NCBI RefSeq assembly: GCF_031458075.1
Contig: NZ_JAVDXT010000001.1
Span: forward strand, 434,001-498,000
DNA length: 64,000 nt
Origin: Rhodoferax_B ferrireducens_A
Lineage (GTDB): Bacteria; Pseudomonadota; Gammaproteobacteria; Burkholderiales; Burkholderiaceae_C
Reading direction: 5' to 3'
In this document: piece after piece, positions 1 through 8,631 of the stretch
Position numbering within the stretch: position 1 is the first letter of the stretch
Layout: each line of letters begins with the position of its first letter
The notes under the pieces: generated by a model
What the model was told of the DNA's origin: nothing
What the model saw: only the letters and a program-made list of their open reading frames with translations
Databases searched by the model: none
Program-made: the position numbers and the translations under genes

Positions 1-1215
1 GCGTACGACGTACAGGATGGGCGCAAAGGTTTCGCGCAGCACCGGGCCGGCGTGGTCCTGCAACTCGACCAGGGCCGGGCGCACGTAGTAGGCCGCGCCG
101 CCGGCAATGTCTTCCACCCGCGCACCTCCGTGCACTGTGGCGCCCTGGGCGCGGCTTTCTGCCAGGGCTTTTTGCATGCCGTCAAAAGCGGCGCGGTCGA
201 TCAGCGGGCCGACCAGGGTGCCTGCCGTGCGCGGGTCGCCCACCTGTACCTTGGCGTAGACCTTGGCCAGCTGCGGCACCAGGGTGTCGTAGACGCTGTC
301 GTGCACGAACAAGCGGCGCAGTGTGGTGCAGCGCTGGCCGGCCGTGCCCATGGCGGCAAAGGCGATGCCGCGCAGCGCCAGGTCCAGGTCGGCCGACGGG
401 GTGACGATGGCGGCGTTGTTGCCACCCAGCTCCAGGATCGCGCGCGCAAAGCGGCCGGCCAGGCGCGGCGCCACGGCCTTGCCCATGGCGGTGGAGCCGG
501 TGGCCGACAGCACTTTGACATGCTCGTCGTCGACCAGCACTTCGCCGATGTCGCGCTGGCCGACCAGCAGCTCCAGCAGGCCTGCGGGCGCATCGCCGAA
601 GCGGGCCAGTGCGCGTTGGGCAATCGCCACGGTGGCGAGGGCGGTGAGCGGGGTTTTCTCCGACGGCTTCCACACCACGGCATTGCCGCAGACCAGGGCC
701 AGTGCGGCGTTCCAGCACCACACGGCGACCGGGAAGTTGAAGGCCGAGATCACGCCCACCACGCCCATGGGATGCCAGGTTTCCATCATGCGGTGCTCGG
801 CGCGCTCGGTGGCAATCGTCAGGCCGTAGAGCTGGCGCGACAGGCCGACGGCGAAGTCGCAGATGTCGATCATCTCCTGCACTTCGCCCGCGCCTTCGCT
901 GGGCACCTTGCCGACTTCCAGCGTCACCAGCAGGCCCAGGTCGGCCTTGGCGGCGCGCAGCTCTTCGCCCAGCAGGCGCACCAACTCGCCGCGGCGCGGC
1001 GCGGGCACGTTGCGCCAGGCCTGGTAGGCGGTGTGGGCACGGGCGATGGCGGCCGTAACTTCGGCGGGTGAGGTCTGCGACAGGTTGGCAATCGTTTCGC
1101 CCGAGATCGGCGAGCGCACGGCCAGGGTGCCACCGGTATAGGCGGCGCGCGGCACACCCAGGCGTTGCAGCAGCTGGTCGACTTCAGAAGGGAGGGAGGT
1201 AATGGCTTCGGACAT
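1..1215 (-). CDS. amaB: ALDH7-family aldehyde dehydrogenase, C-terminus cut by window edge (probable piperideine-6-carboxylate/alpha-aminoadipic semialdehyde dehydrogenase)
   Basis: NAD(P)-dependent aldehyde dehydrogenase running off the left edge; about 405 residues are present and about the last 100 are missing. The minus-strand frame opens at ATG 1213-1215 (MSEAITSLPSEVDQLL). It shows the NAD-fold segment GVVGVISAFNFP, the catalytic-glutamate motif ELGGNN and the nucleophile motif GQRCTTLRRLF. The last is characteristic of the ALDH7 (antiquitin) subfamily, which oxidises alpha-aminoadipic semialdehyde in lysine degradation. It is divergent from a LysR-type regulator about 200 bp away, a usual arrangement for local control. 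The substrate is inferred from the subfamily only. Confidence 0.85.
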   Translation of the reverse strand, partial: MSEAITSLPSEVDQLLQRLGVPRAAYTGGTLAVRSPISGETIANLSQTSPAEVTAAIARAHTAYQAWRNVPAPRRGELVRLLGEELRAAKADLGLLVTLEVGKVPSEGAGEVQEMIDICDFAVGLSRQLYGLTIATERAEHRMMETWHPMGVVGVISAFNFPVAVWCWNAALALVCGNAVVWKPSEKTPLTALATVAIAQRALARFGDAPAGLLELLVGQRDIGEVLVDDEHVKVLSATGSTAMGKAVAPRLAGRFARAILELGGNNAAIVTPSADLDLALRGIAFAAMGTAGQRCTTLRRLFVHDSVYDTLVPQLAKVYAKVQVGDPRTAGTLVGPLIDRAAFDGMQKALAESRAQGATVHGGARVEDIAGGAAYYVRPALVELQDHAGPVLRETFAPILYVVR

Positions 1216-1317
1216 GGTGCGATGGACGGGTATGGAAAAGTGGCCCCAATATCCTCCAATACCGCCCGCTTGCATAGCGACAAATTCGAAGGACTTGATG
1301 CGAAAATGGAATTAAGT

Positions 1318-1366
1318 GCTTGCAAAGATGCTAGCTGCTTGCGCAGGAGAAATCTGCGCAAGAGCC
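1318..1366 (+). repeat. Two-hairpin repeat copy R1 (upstream of lysR-type gene)
   Basis: The large stem is CTTGCGCAG / CTGCGCAAG (1338-1346 with 1354-1362), preceded by GATGCTAGCTG where the small stem is degenerate. It lies in the 201 bp divergent region between the aldehyde dehydrogenase and the LysR gene, so it could affect either promoter. It is a member of the dispersed family described in the findings. Confidence 0.8.
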
Positions 1367-1416
1367 TGAAATTAATTGAAAGCATCAGCCGTGCTTCATT
1401 CCCCAGAGGCATAACC

Positions 1417-2325
1417 ATGTTTCGTAAAACCTTTCTGCCGCCGGTGGCGGATTTGCTGGCCTTCGAGGCCGCCGCCCGCCACACCAGCATCTCGCGCGCC
1501 GCCGAAGAGCTGCACCTGACGCAGAGCGCGGTGTCGCGCCAGATCCGCCAGCTGGAGCTGCAGCTGGGCATGGCCTTGTTCCACCGGGTGCGCCAGCGCG
1601 TGGTGCTCACCGACGCGGGCCGGGTCTACGCGGCCGACGTGCGCGCCGTGCTGCAGCAGTTGGCTGGCGCCACGCAGAAGGCCATGGCCTATTCCGACGG
1701 CGGTGGCCTGCTGAACCTGGCTGTGCTGCCCACCTTCGGCACCCGCTGGCTGATCCCCCGGCTGGGCGACTTTGCGGCGCACCACCCGGATGTCACCGTC
1801 AACATCGCCGCCCGCAGCGAGCCCTTTGATTTTGCCCAGGAGCCGCTGGACGCCGCCATCCATTTCGGGGCACCGCTGTGGGCCGGCGCGGTGTGTGAAT
1901 ACCTGATGCACGAGCAGGTCGTGCCCGTCTGCAGCCCCGCCTACCAGCGCCAGCACGGCGTGAACCAGGTGCAGGATTTGTCCACCGTGGTCTTGCTGCA
2001 GCAAACCACCCGCCCGACCCAATGGGCCGACTGGTTCGATCAGGTAGGCGCCGACGGCGTGCACGCCCTGCGCGGCCCGCGCTACGAGCAGTTCGCCATG
2101 ATTGCCCAGGCGGCGGTATCGGGCCTGGGGGCTGCGCTGCTGCCGCGCTTTCTGGTCGAGGCCGAGATCGCATCGGGCGCGCTGGTACAGCTGTTTGCGC
2201 AGGCGCTGGACAGCAGCGACGCCTACTACCTGGTCTACCCCGAGTCGCGGGCCGAGGCGCCACTGGTACGGGCGTTTCGGGACTGGATCCAGGGGGCCGC
2301 CAAGCCTACATCGGCCTTGCCCTGA
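1417..2325 (+). CDS. LysR-family transcriptional regulator (GcvA-like)
   Basis: A 302-residue DNA-binding regulator. The N-terminal winged helix-turn-helix occupies about residues 10-70, with the typical LysR stretch HTSISRAAEELHLTQSAVSRQ. It is followed by a periplasmic-binding-fold effector domain (about 95-295). The start at ATG 1417 is chosen because the LysR homology begins about 10 residues later; the upstream in-frame extension to 1165 would run through repeat R1 and part of the neighbouring gene. Sequence style (FLPPVADLLAFEAAARHTSI) places it near the GcvA/AmpR branch. By position it probably controls the divergent ALDH7 gene; its effector is unknown. Confidence 0.9.
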   Translation: MFRKTFLPPVADLLAFEAAARHTSISRAAEELHLTQSAVSRQIRQLELQLGMALFHRVRQRVVLTDAGRVYAADVRAVLQQLAGATQKAMAYSDGGGLLNLAVLPTFGTRWLIPRLGDFAAHHPDVTVNIAARSEPFDFAQEPLDAAIHFGAPLWAGAVCEYLMHEQVVPVCSPAYQRQHGVNQVQDLSTVVLLQQTTRPTQWADWFDQVGADGVHALRGPRYEQFAMIAQAAVSGLGAALLPRFLVEAEIASGALVQLFAQALDSSDAYYLVYPESRAEAPLVRAFRDWIQGAAKPTSALP

Positions 2326-2402
2326 GCGGCTCGGCCGTGCCACGGTTGCTATCCACCGTCGGTATCGGCTTAAATGGGAGTCTTACATCCAGGAGCAACA
2401 CC

Positions 2403-2891
2403 ATGGTCCCTAAAAACACCTTGTGCCTGTGGTACGACGGCACCGCCGCCGATGCCGCCCAGTTCTATGCTGAAACCTTTCCCGATAGCGCGGTGGGCAA
2501 GGTTTTTCGTGCGCCGGGCGACTACCCCGACGGCAAGCAAGGCGATGTGCTCACGGTCGAGTTCACCGTGGTCGGCATCCCCTGCATCGGGCTCAACGGC
2601 GGCCCGCAGTTCAAGCACAGCGAGGCGTTCTCGTTCCAGATCTCTACCGAAGACCAGGCGGAGACCGACCGCCTGTGGAACGCCATCGTCAGCAACGGCG
2701 GCCAGGAAAGCGAGTGCGGCTGGTGCAAGGACCGGTGGGGCCTGTCGTGGCAGATCACCCCGCGTGTTCTCATAGAGGGAATATCCGATCCCGATCCTGC
2801 AGTGGCCAAGCGCGTGTTTGACGCGATGATGACGATGCGGAAGATCGACATCGCAGCCATAGAGGCGGCGCGGGCTGGCTGCCCAGGCTGA
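2403..2891 (+). CDS. PhnB-like VOC-fold protein (glyoxalase/3-demethylubiquinone methyltransferase-like domain)
   Basis: A 162-residue protein of the PhnB/DUF899-like branch of the vicinal oxygen chelate superfamily. Features visible are the opening segment NTLCLWYDGTAADAAQFYAETFPDS, split here as LWYDGTAADAAQFY then AETFPDS, a central GIPCIGLNGGPQFKHSEAFS and a C-terminal CKDRWGLSWQITP. These fit the usual PhnB-like pattern of an edge strand, substrate loop and closing strand. The start at ATG 2403 follows a purine-rich AGGAGCA element. No catalytic role is established for most family members, and the flanking genes do not indicate one. Confidence 0.8.
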   Translation: MVPKNTLCLWYDGTAADAAQFYAETFPDSAVGKVFRAPGDYPDGKQGDVLTVEFTVVGIPCIGLNGGPQFKHSEAFSFQISTEDQAETDRLWNAIVSNGGQESECGWCKDRWGLSWQITPRVLIEGISDPDPAVAKRVFDAMMTMRKIDIAAIEAARAGCPG

Positions 2892-2967
2892 GTCGAACGG
2901 TTTTCGCCAGGCGCGAGCCTCTTGCGGGGACGGGCGTTGGGGTTCAATTTGGAGGCAGGTCGAGCAC

Positions 2968-4623
2968 ATGGGCGATACGGTTTTCGATTACGTAGTCATA
3001 GGCGCCGGCACAGCTGGCTGTCTGCTGGCCAACCGGCTCAGTGCGGACGCGAGCCGCAGCGTATTGCTGCTGGAAGCCGGTGGGCCGGACAACTATCCGT
3101 GGATCCACATCCCCGTGGGCTATCTGTACTGCATCGACAACCCGCGCACCGACTGGCGCTACCGCACCGACCCGGCGCCGGGGCTGAACGGCCGCGCGCT
3201 GCTGTACCCGCGCGGCAAGACGCTGGGCGGCTGCTCCAGCATCAACGGCATGATCTACATGCGCGGCCAGGCCCGCGATTACGCGCATTGGGCCAGCGTG
3301 ACCGGCGACGATGTCTGGAACTGGGACAGCTGCCTGAGCGACTTCCGCGCCCATGAGGACCACTACCGGCTGGATGCTGTGCAGCAGGGAGACAACGAGG
3401 CTTTTGCCGCACTGCATGGCAGCGGCGGCGAATGGCGCGTGGAGAAGCAGCGCCTGCGTTGGGATGTGCTCGATGCTTTCGCGCTGGCCGCGCAGCAGGC
3501 GGGTATTCCGGCGGTGGCGGACTTCAATGGCGGCGACAACCATGGGGTCAGCTACTTTGAGGTGAACCAGCGCAAGGGCTGGCGCTGGAACGCGTCCAAA
3601 GCCTTTTTGCGCCCCATACGCAAGCAGCGCCAGAACCTGACGGTGTGGACCGGCGCCCAGGTGTGCCGCCTGCTGTTCAGCACCGGCGCAGATGGCGCGC
3701 CCGTATGCAACGGAGTCGAGCTGGTGCAGCATGGCGTGCGCCGTACTGTGGGCGTGCGCCGCGAGGCGGTGTTGAGCGCCGGCGCCGTGGGATCGCCGCA
3801 GCTACTGCAGCTGTCCGGCCTGGGCGACGCTGGCCTGCTACAGGCGCAGGGCGTGCCGGTGCTGGCCCACCTGCCGGGCGTGGGCGGCAACCTGCAAGAC
3901 CATTTGCAGATCCGCTCGGTGTACCAGGTGCAGGGCGTGCGCACCCTGAACACCTTGGCGTCGTCGCTGTGGGGCAAGGCGCAGATTGCGCTGGAGTACG
4001 CCTTGCACCGCAGCGGCCCCATGAGCATGGCGCCGTCGCAGTTGGGCATCTTCACCCGCAGCGATGCGTCGCGCGCCCATGCCAATCTGCAGTACCACGT
4101 GCAGCCGCTGAGCCTGGAGGCGTTTGGCCAGCCCTTGCACGCCTTTCCGGCGATCACCGCCAGCGTCTGCAACCTGAACCCCAGCAGCCGCGGCAGCGTG
4201 CAGATCCGGAGCCCGCGCTTCGAGGACGCACCGCGCATCGCGCCCAATTACCTGGCTACTATTGAGGACCGGCAGATCGCCGCCGACTCGCTGCGCCTCA
4301 CCCGCCGCATCGCTGCCCAGCCCGCGATGGCCCGCTACCAGCCCGAGGAATTCAAGCCCGGCGTGCAGTACCAGACCGACGAACAACTGGCCCGGCTGGC
4401 CGGCGACATCGGCACCACCATCTTCCACCCCGTAGGCACCGCCCAGATGGGCCGCGCCAGCGACCCCTATGCCGTTGTCGACAGCCACCTGCGGGTGCAC
4501 GGCGTGCGTGGCCTGCGCGTGGTCGACGCCAGCGTGATGCCCAGCATCACCAGCGGCAATACCAATAGCCCCACGCTGATGATTGCGGAGAAGGCGGCGC
4601 GCTGGATCGTGGCGGGGGTGTAG
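2968..4623 (+). CDS. GMC-family FAD-dependent oxidoreductase (choline/alcohol dehydrogenase-like)
   Basis: A 551-residue flavoenzyme. The N-terminal ADP-binding motif VVIGAGTAGCLLANRL is at residues 7-22, the GMC signature 1 region (YPRGKTLGGCSSING) near residue 80, signature 2 (GAVGSPQLLQLSG) near 270, and the C-terminal active-site block with HPVGTAQMG and SGNTNSPTLMIAEKAA. Family members oxidise alcohols or choline to aldehydes, passing electrons to oxygen or a quinone; the substrate is not determinable here. No signal peptide is evident, so it is probably cytoplasmic or loosely membrane-bound. It is monocistronic, convergent with the TetR gene at 4642. Confidence 0.9.
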   Translation: MGDTVFDYVVIGAGTAGCLLANRLSADASRSVLLLEAGGPDNYPWIHIPVGYLYCIDNPRTDWRYRTDPAPGLNGRALLYPRGKTLGGCSSINGMIYMRGQARDYAHWASVTGDDVWNWDSCLSDFRAHEDHYRLDAVQQGDNEAFAALHGSGGEWRVEKQRLRWDVLDAFALAAQQAGIPAVADFNGGDNHGVSYFEVNQRKGWRWNASKAFLRPIRKQRQNLTVWTGAQVCRLLFSTGADGAPVCNGVELVQHGVRRTVGVRREAVLSAGAVGSPQLLQLSGLGDAGLLQAQGVPVLAHLPGVGGNLQDHLQIRSVYQVQGVRTLNTLASSLWGKAQIALEYALHRSGPMSMAPSQLGIFTRSDASRAHANLQYHVQPLSLEAFGQPLHAFPAITASVCNLNPSSRGSVQIRSPRFEDAPRIAPNYLATIEDRQIAADSLRLTRRIAAQPAMARYQPEEFKPGVQYQTDEQLARLAGDIGTTIFHPVGTAQMGRASDPYAVVDSHLRVHGVRGLRVVDASVMPSITSGNTNSPTLMIAEKAARWIVAGV

Positions 4624-4641
4624 GCCTCCGGGTTGGGCGGT

Positions 4642-5268
4642 TCAGCCTTTTTGCGTCGCTGGCCTTAGTAAGCCTACAAACACCCCCAGCAGCTCCCGCG
4701 CGCTCTGCCAGCCGGTCGCCGGGTCCAAGCCCCATTGCGCGAAATGGCCGTCGGTCTGCATGCGCGCCAGGCCGTAGACGGTGGCGCGGGCCAGCACGGC
4801 CAGGGTTTGCGGGTCGCAGCGCTGGGCGGCGCCTTGCTGCTGGGCCAGTTCCAGGGCCTGCAGCGTCAGGTCGCGCAGTTCCTGGTTGCGCTGCGCCATG
4901 CCGCTGGCTGCGGCGTAGTCGATCTGGTCGCGCGCCGACACCACGCGGAAGTGCATGGGGTGCTGCTCAGCCCAGTCCAGATAGGCTTCGCCCAGCGCCT
5001 GCAGCTGCTCCAGGCCCTGCTGCCGGTGGGCGGCCGCGCCGGTGACCATACCGATGCGCAAGCGCTCGGTGGCTTCTTCGGCCACCGCGGTCAACAAGGC
5101 CTTGCGCGAGGCGAAATGCCGGTACGGCGCGCTGGGCGCCACGCCGACACGGCGGGCCAGTTCGCGCAGGCTGAGGTGCTCGGCCCCCACCTCTTCGGCC
5201 AGCTGCACGGCCGCATTCAGCAGGGTCTGTCGCAGGTTGCCGTGGTGGTAGGCGCGGGGCGTGGGCAT
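4642..5268 (-). CDS. TetR-family transcriptional repressor
   Basis: A 208-residue regulator with an N-terminal TetR helix-turn-helix (HHGNLRQTLLNAAVQLAEE, then LSLRELARRVGVAPSAPYRHF, about residues 8-50). The helical C-terminal domain is of the TetR_C_33/WHG type (YLDWAEQHPMHFRVV). The start at ATG 5268 is preferred over the upstream ATG at 5301 because GGAAG lies 6 bases before it. Its target is unknown. It is divergent from the membrane protein at 5426 (157 bp between), which is the most likely regulated gene besides itself. Confidence 0.88.
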   Translation of the reverse strand: MPTPRAYHHGNLRQTLLNAAVQLAEEVGAEHLSLRELARRVGVAPSAPYRHFASRKALLTAVAEEATERLRIGMVTGAAAHRQQGLEQLQALGEAYLDWAEQHPMHFRVVSARDQIDYAAASGMAQRNQELRDLTLQALELAQQQGAAQRCDPQTLAVLARATVYGLARMQTDGHFAQWGLDPATGWQSARELLGVFVGLLRPATQKG

Positions 5269-5425
5269 GGTGGCTTCCAATGTGTGAGCGTTTTTCATCA
5301 TATGGCCAGAAGCCAGTATTCACTAGCACTGCAATGTGAGCAGCTTGTAACGCGGTTCGACTGCACGCGGCAAAGCCCTTAGTCTGCGGCCCAGCTCGGC
5401 ACTGTGCCGGGCACAAAGGACTGTG

Positions 5426-6064
5426 ATGACCCAACCTCTTTCCCCGCTGGTGGGACTTTCTGCTAGCGCATACCGAACCCAAGGGCCGCGCTGGGGCCTG
5501 CTGGCCGGCCTGTCGTTGGCGCTGCTGGCCATGGCGGCGCTGATTCTGGTTTTGATGCCCGATGCGTCCGGCATGCGCCAGTTGATCCGTGCCACGGCGC
5601 GCAGCTCGCTGCTGTTGTTCGTCTTGGCGTTTACCGCGTCGGCCCAGGCGCGGCTGTGGCCGGGCGCCTGGTCGCAGTGGCTGTGTAGCCAGCGCCGGCA
5701 GCTGGGGCTGGCGATGGCGGTGTCGCATGCCATCCATGCGTGCGCGATTGCTGGTTTTGCGCTGCTCGACCCGCTGGCCTTCCAGATCCATCTGGTGCAG
5801 AGCAACCCGGTGCCGGGGACTATCGGCTACGCCTTCATCGTGGCGATGGCCGCCACCTCGTTCGACCGCAGCGCCGCCTGGCTGGGGCCGCGCGCCTGGC
5901 GCTGGCTGCATCTGGGCGGCATGTATTTTTTATGGGTGAGTTTCATGGTGACTTTCGGCAAACGGCTGCCGCAGTCGGGGGCTTATGCAGTGCCTGTGCT
6001 GATTTTGCTGGCGGCGCTGGGCTTGCGCCTGTGGCCGTGGCTGCTGCGCCGGCGTGCGGTGTGA
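5426..6064 (+). CDS. Integral membrane protein with ferric-reductase-like transmembrane domain
   Basis: A 212-residue polytopic protein with about six hydrophobic helices, for example GLLAGLSLALLAMAALILVL near residue 25 and PVLILLAALGLRLWPWLL at the C-terminus. Paired histidines in SHAIHACAIAGFALLDP and a further His in WRWLHLGGMYFLWVS resemble the haem-binding helices of the ferric reductase-like/MsrQ superfamily. The start ATG 5426 has AAAGGA about 6 bases upstream; a GTG at 5423 is adjacent. It is probably controlled by the divergent TetR gene. The electron-transfer role is inferred from the fold only. Confidence 0.65.
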   Translation: MTQPLSPLVGLSASAYRTQGPRWGLLAGLSLALLAMAALILVLMPDASGMRQLIRATARSSLLLFVLAFTASAQARLWPGAWSQWLCSQRRQLGLAMAVSHAIHACAIAGFALLDPLAFQIHLVQSNPVPGTIGYAFIVAMAATSFDRSAAWLGPRAWRWLHLGGMYFLWVSFMVTFGKRLPQSGAYAVPVLILLAALGLRLWPWLLRRRAV

Positions 6065-6163
6065 ATGTAGGCAGTGCGTGGCTCCATCTTTCATGCCAAC
6101 TCTGGATCTACCCATGGTGCCAGCTTGGGCGTAGGCTTGGCCTATCTAATCTGGAGTACCCGC

Positions 6164-6604
6164 ATGAACATCCGAATGGCCGAGCCGGCCGATTACGCGC
6201 AATGGCTGCCCCTGTGGAAGGGCTACCAGGTTTTCTACAAGGCGGAGATTGCCGATGCAGTGACCGAACTGACATGGGCGCGCTTTCTGGACGCCAGCCA
6301 GCCCATGCATTGCGCAGTAGCCGAGATCGACGGCGTGCTGGTCGGCATGGTGCACTACATCTTTCACCGCAGCTGCTGGACAGCGGGCGACTACGTGTAT
6401 CTGCAAGACCTGTTTACCCAGCCCGGCCTGCGCGGCAAGGGCGTGGGGCGTGCGTTGATCGAGCATGTGTATGCGAGCGCCGAGCATGACCATGCATCCC
6501 GCGTCTGGTGGCTGACCCATGAGAGCAATCAGCAGGCCATGCAGCTGTACGACCGGATCGCCGACAAGAGCGGCTTTGTGCAGTACCGCAAGCTGCTGGG
6601 CTGA
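6164..6604 (+). CDS. GNAT-family N-acetyltransferase
   Basis: A 146-residue acetyltransferase with the complete GNAT core. The first strand MNIRMAEPADYAQWLPLW is followed by the central strands CAVAEIDGVLVGMVHYIF. The acetyl-CoA pyrophosphate loop is in DLFTQPGLRGKGVGRALIEHVY (Q/R-x-x-G-x-G pattern RGKGVG), and VWWLTHESNQQAMQLYDRI carries the C-terminal N...Y helix. The start ATG 6164 has GGAG upstream. The acceptor is not predictable. Confidence 0.9.
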   Translation: MNIRMAEPADYAQWLPLWKGYQVFYKAEIADAVTELTWARFLDASQPMHCAVAEIDGVLVGMVHYIFHRSCWTAGDYVYLQDLFTQPGLRGKGVGRALIEHVYASAEHDHASRVWWLTHESNQQAMQLYDRIADKSGFVQYRKLLG

Positions 6605-6613
6605 GCCGTAGTC

Positions 6614-7507
6614 TTAACAGTGGCGCGCCAGGAAGTTGGTCACAGTCTTCATGCATGCCGTTCGCTCCTCTACATGCGGCATATGGCTGGAGGATTCGAA
6701 GATGACCCATTCATTCTCCGGAATATGGTCGGCGAAGGGTTGCACGACTTCGGGGGCCGCCTCGTCGTAGCGGCCAGAAATGAGCAGGGTCGGCACGGCA
6801 ATTGCGTGTAGCCGGTCAATGATGTTCCAGTCCTTCATGGAGCCGATGACATGGAACTCCGTGGGGCCGTTCATGGCGTGGTAGACCGTGGGGTCGGCAT
6901 CCATGGCGTCAAAGGTACGCTGGACTTCTGCGGGCCAGGGAACCAGGCGGCATACGTGGCGCTGGTAAAACACCTGGCTGGCCGCGCGGTAGGCTTCGCT
7001 GGTCAAAGTGCCTGCGGCTTCGTGTTCCAGCAAACTATTCTGTACGTCGGGTGGCAATGCTGCGCGCAGGCGGGCCGCAGCCTGCAGCCACAGGGCCATG
7101 GACGCAGGAGAATTGGCAATCACGGCGGCCTTCAGGCCGGTGGGGCGCAGCACCGCATGCTCTGCGGCCAGCATGCCACCCCAGGACTGGCCGAGGAGTG
7201 CGTAGTTGTCGGCAATGCCCAGGTGTTGCAGTAGGTTGTTGAGCTCGTCCAGAAACAAGGACACTTGCCAAAAATCGGCCGGCTTGCGCGGCAGGTGGGT
7301 GGAGCGCCCATTGCCCAGTTGGTCGTAGTGGATGACTGCGCGGCCGGTCTCGGCGATATCCCGAAAAGCGTCCACATAGTCGTGGGTGCAACCCGGGCCG
7401 CCGTGGGCTACGACCAAAGGTGTCAGGCCACTGCGCAGATCGCCGCAGATGCGGTACCAGGTCTGGTAGTTTTGAAACGCGGCATAGCCTTCACTGATGG
7501 AGTACAT
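6614..7507 (-). CDS. pip: Proline iminopeptidase family alpha/beta hydrolase (PipA-like)
   Basis: A 297-residue serine peptidase of the alpha/beta-hydrolase fold (peptidase family S33) that removes N-terminal proline from peptides or hydrolyses related amides. The oxyanion motif HGGPG is at residues 35-39 and the nucleophile elbow GQSWGG has Ser108. Asp248 in SGRYDEAAP and His275 in SSSHMPHVEE complete the triad. The start at ATG 7507 is preferred (AGGA 7 bases upstream) over the in-frame start at 7537. It lies directly downstream of, and in the same direction as, a LuxR solo gene, with a divergent peptide importer beyond. This is the known gene set of PipR/OryR/XccR-type loci, where pip is the regulator's target. 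Confidence 0.9.
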   Translation of the reverse strand: MYSISEGYAAFQNYQTWYRICGDLRSGLTPLVVAHGGPGCTHDYVDAFRDIAETGRAVIHYDQLGNGRSTHLPRKPADFWQVSLFLDELNNLLQHLGIADNYALLGQSWGGMLAAEHAVLRPTGLKAAVIANSPASMALWLQAAARLRAALPPDVQNSLLEHEAAGTLTSEAYRAASQVFYQRHVCRLVPWPAEVQRTFDAMDADPTVYHAMNGPTEFHVIGSMKDWNIIDRLHAIAVPTLLISGRYDEAAPEVVQPFADHIPENEWVIFESSSHMPHVEERTACMKTVTNFLARHC

Positions 7508-7563
7508 GTTTTTTCCTGTGCGTATGGATAGCAGCAAGATAAAACAGCGCAGACCATGGGGCT

Positions 7564-7583
7564 AGCTAGCAAATTTGATAGAT
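7564..7583 (-). promoter_or_regulatory. Candidate lux-box-like inverted repeat upstream of pip
   Basis: On the minus strand this 20-mer reads ATCTATCAAATTTGCTAGCT, with 8 of 10 positions paired between halves. It carries CT at positions 3-4 and AG at 17-18, the conserved dinucleotides of lux boxes. It lies between the luxR stop and the pip start, about 57 bp from the pip ATG. Caution: the small stem of the dispersed repeat can look similar (GCTATCAAAT...), and a CTGCGC lies nearby, so this could be a decayed repeat rather than an operator. Confidence 0.4.
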
Positions 7584-7585
7584 TT

Positions 7586-8338
7586 TCAGTGTTCGAGCAG
7601 GCGGTAGTGCATGGCCCGCACCACGGCCTGTACCCGGTTGCTGGCACCCAGCTTGCGGGTGGCGGTATTCAGGTGCAGGCTCACGGTCGCCACGGAGCGG
7701 CATAGCTTGCGGGCGATTTCTTTGGCGGTTAAGCCTTCTGCCGACCAGGCAAGGCATTCACGCTCCCGCTTGCTCAGGCGCACATGCTGGCAGGTCAGCA
7801 TCTCGCTGTCGAACAAGGGGAAGACCGACTCCTGGAAGGAGTGCGCAATAAAGCTCAGCTCGGCCAGAGTCTCGGCCAGGGCACTCTCCTGTTGCGTGCC
7901 AATCGTGATGCCGGTGATGGTGCCAAAGCCTCCACCGGGCAAATGCAGGGGCACCGTGGCTCCGCAGGGCATCTGGTTGTCGCGCATGTAGTCGAGCACG
8001 GGCTGGTGCCGCTCGGTGAGCACCACGCGCAACGCGGATTCCTCCGGTCGCTGGTACGACCAGACGAAGGGGGCGCAGGTTTTGAGTGCATAGGTCTGCA
8101 CCGGGTCGGCCTGGTAATACCCGTGCTCGCTCCACAGAGACAGCATGTCGGTAGGCACATTGTTCATGTGCAGCAAGGAGGGGGTGATCAAGTCGCCCTC
8201 CATCGAGAACGGCACAGGAGTGAAGTCGTAAATCATCGCGTCATACCCCAGCCGGGACGTCTGCTGGTACAGCTCAGCGAATGACTGGCGCAGCGTATGG
8301 GCCTGTGTGGCGGGGCTATGGGTGATTCTGATACTCAT
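7586..8338 (-). CDS. LuxR-family solo regulator of the plant-signal-responsive (PipR/OryR) type
   Basis: A 250-residue regulator with an N-terminal autoinducer-binding domain (about 15-165) and a C-terminal LuxR helix-turn-helix (LSKRERECLAWSAEGLTAKE onward, about 180-245). Aligned on TraR through the DPV motif, Asp78, Pro79 and Trp93 match TraR D70, P71 and W85, and a Gly follows in MPCGATVP. Met65 and Trp69 replace TraR W57 and Y61. These are the substitutions that define LuxR solos responding to plant compounds rather than acyl-homoserine lactones. No luxI-type synthase gene is in the window. The start ATG 8338 has GGAAG 7 bases upstream. Adjacent to pip and divergent from a peptide ABC importer, so it probably regulates both. 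Confidence 0.9.
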   Translation of the reverse strand: MSIRITHSPATQAHTLRQSFAELYQQTSRLGYDAMIYDFTPVPFSMEGDLITPSLLHMNNVPTDMLSLWSEHGYYQADPVQTYALKTCAPFVWSYQRPEESALRVVLTERHQPVLDYMRDNQMPCGATVPLHLPGGGFGTITGITIGTQQESALAETLAELSFIAHSFQESVFPLFDSEMLTCQHVRLSKRERECLAWSAEGLTAKEIARKLCRSVATVSLHLNTATRKLGASNRVQAVVRAMHYRLLEH

Positions 8339-8455
8339 GGCGATCTTCCAAAACACATCATGGACAACAGTTCTTAAATGGGCGGAGCAAGAGTACTGCT
8401 GCCCATGCAATTCAGGTGCCAATCCACGGTGACCGCCCGCTTCATCCAAGCGGAA

Positions 8456-8475
8456 AACTAGCATTTTTGCTATCT
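8456..8475. promoter_or_regulatory. Second lux-box-like element, in the divergent region
   Basis: The sequence AACTAGCATTTTTGCTATCT has core arms TAGCA/TGCTA and shares 14 of 20 positions with the element upstream of pip. It lies 118 bp before the luxR start and 241 bp before the first importer gene. It does not have the order of the dispersed repeat's small stem (GCTA...TAGC), which favours an operator over a repeat remnant, but it lacks the AG dinucleotide at positions 17-18 of classical lux boxes. Confidence 0.35.
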
Positions 8476-8631
8476 ACCCCACGGCACAGGCCGCCAGTAC
8501 ATTGGCTGTAAGTCTGGGGCCGCTGGTGGCCTCTGCGAGCCGGGAGGTGTATGCGTGTGCAGCTAGTCAGGATTCATTTGTGTGATCGCTCTTGGTGCGT
8601 TCAGCCTGCGGCTGCAGCGGCCTTGCACCAA

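Noticed and set aside
1165..1416. N-terminal extension of the LysR-type gene
   Set aside because: Runs through repeat R1 and overlaps the divergent gene; LysR homology begins right after ATG 1417.
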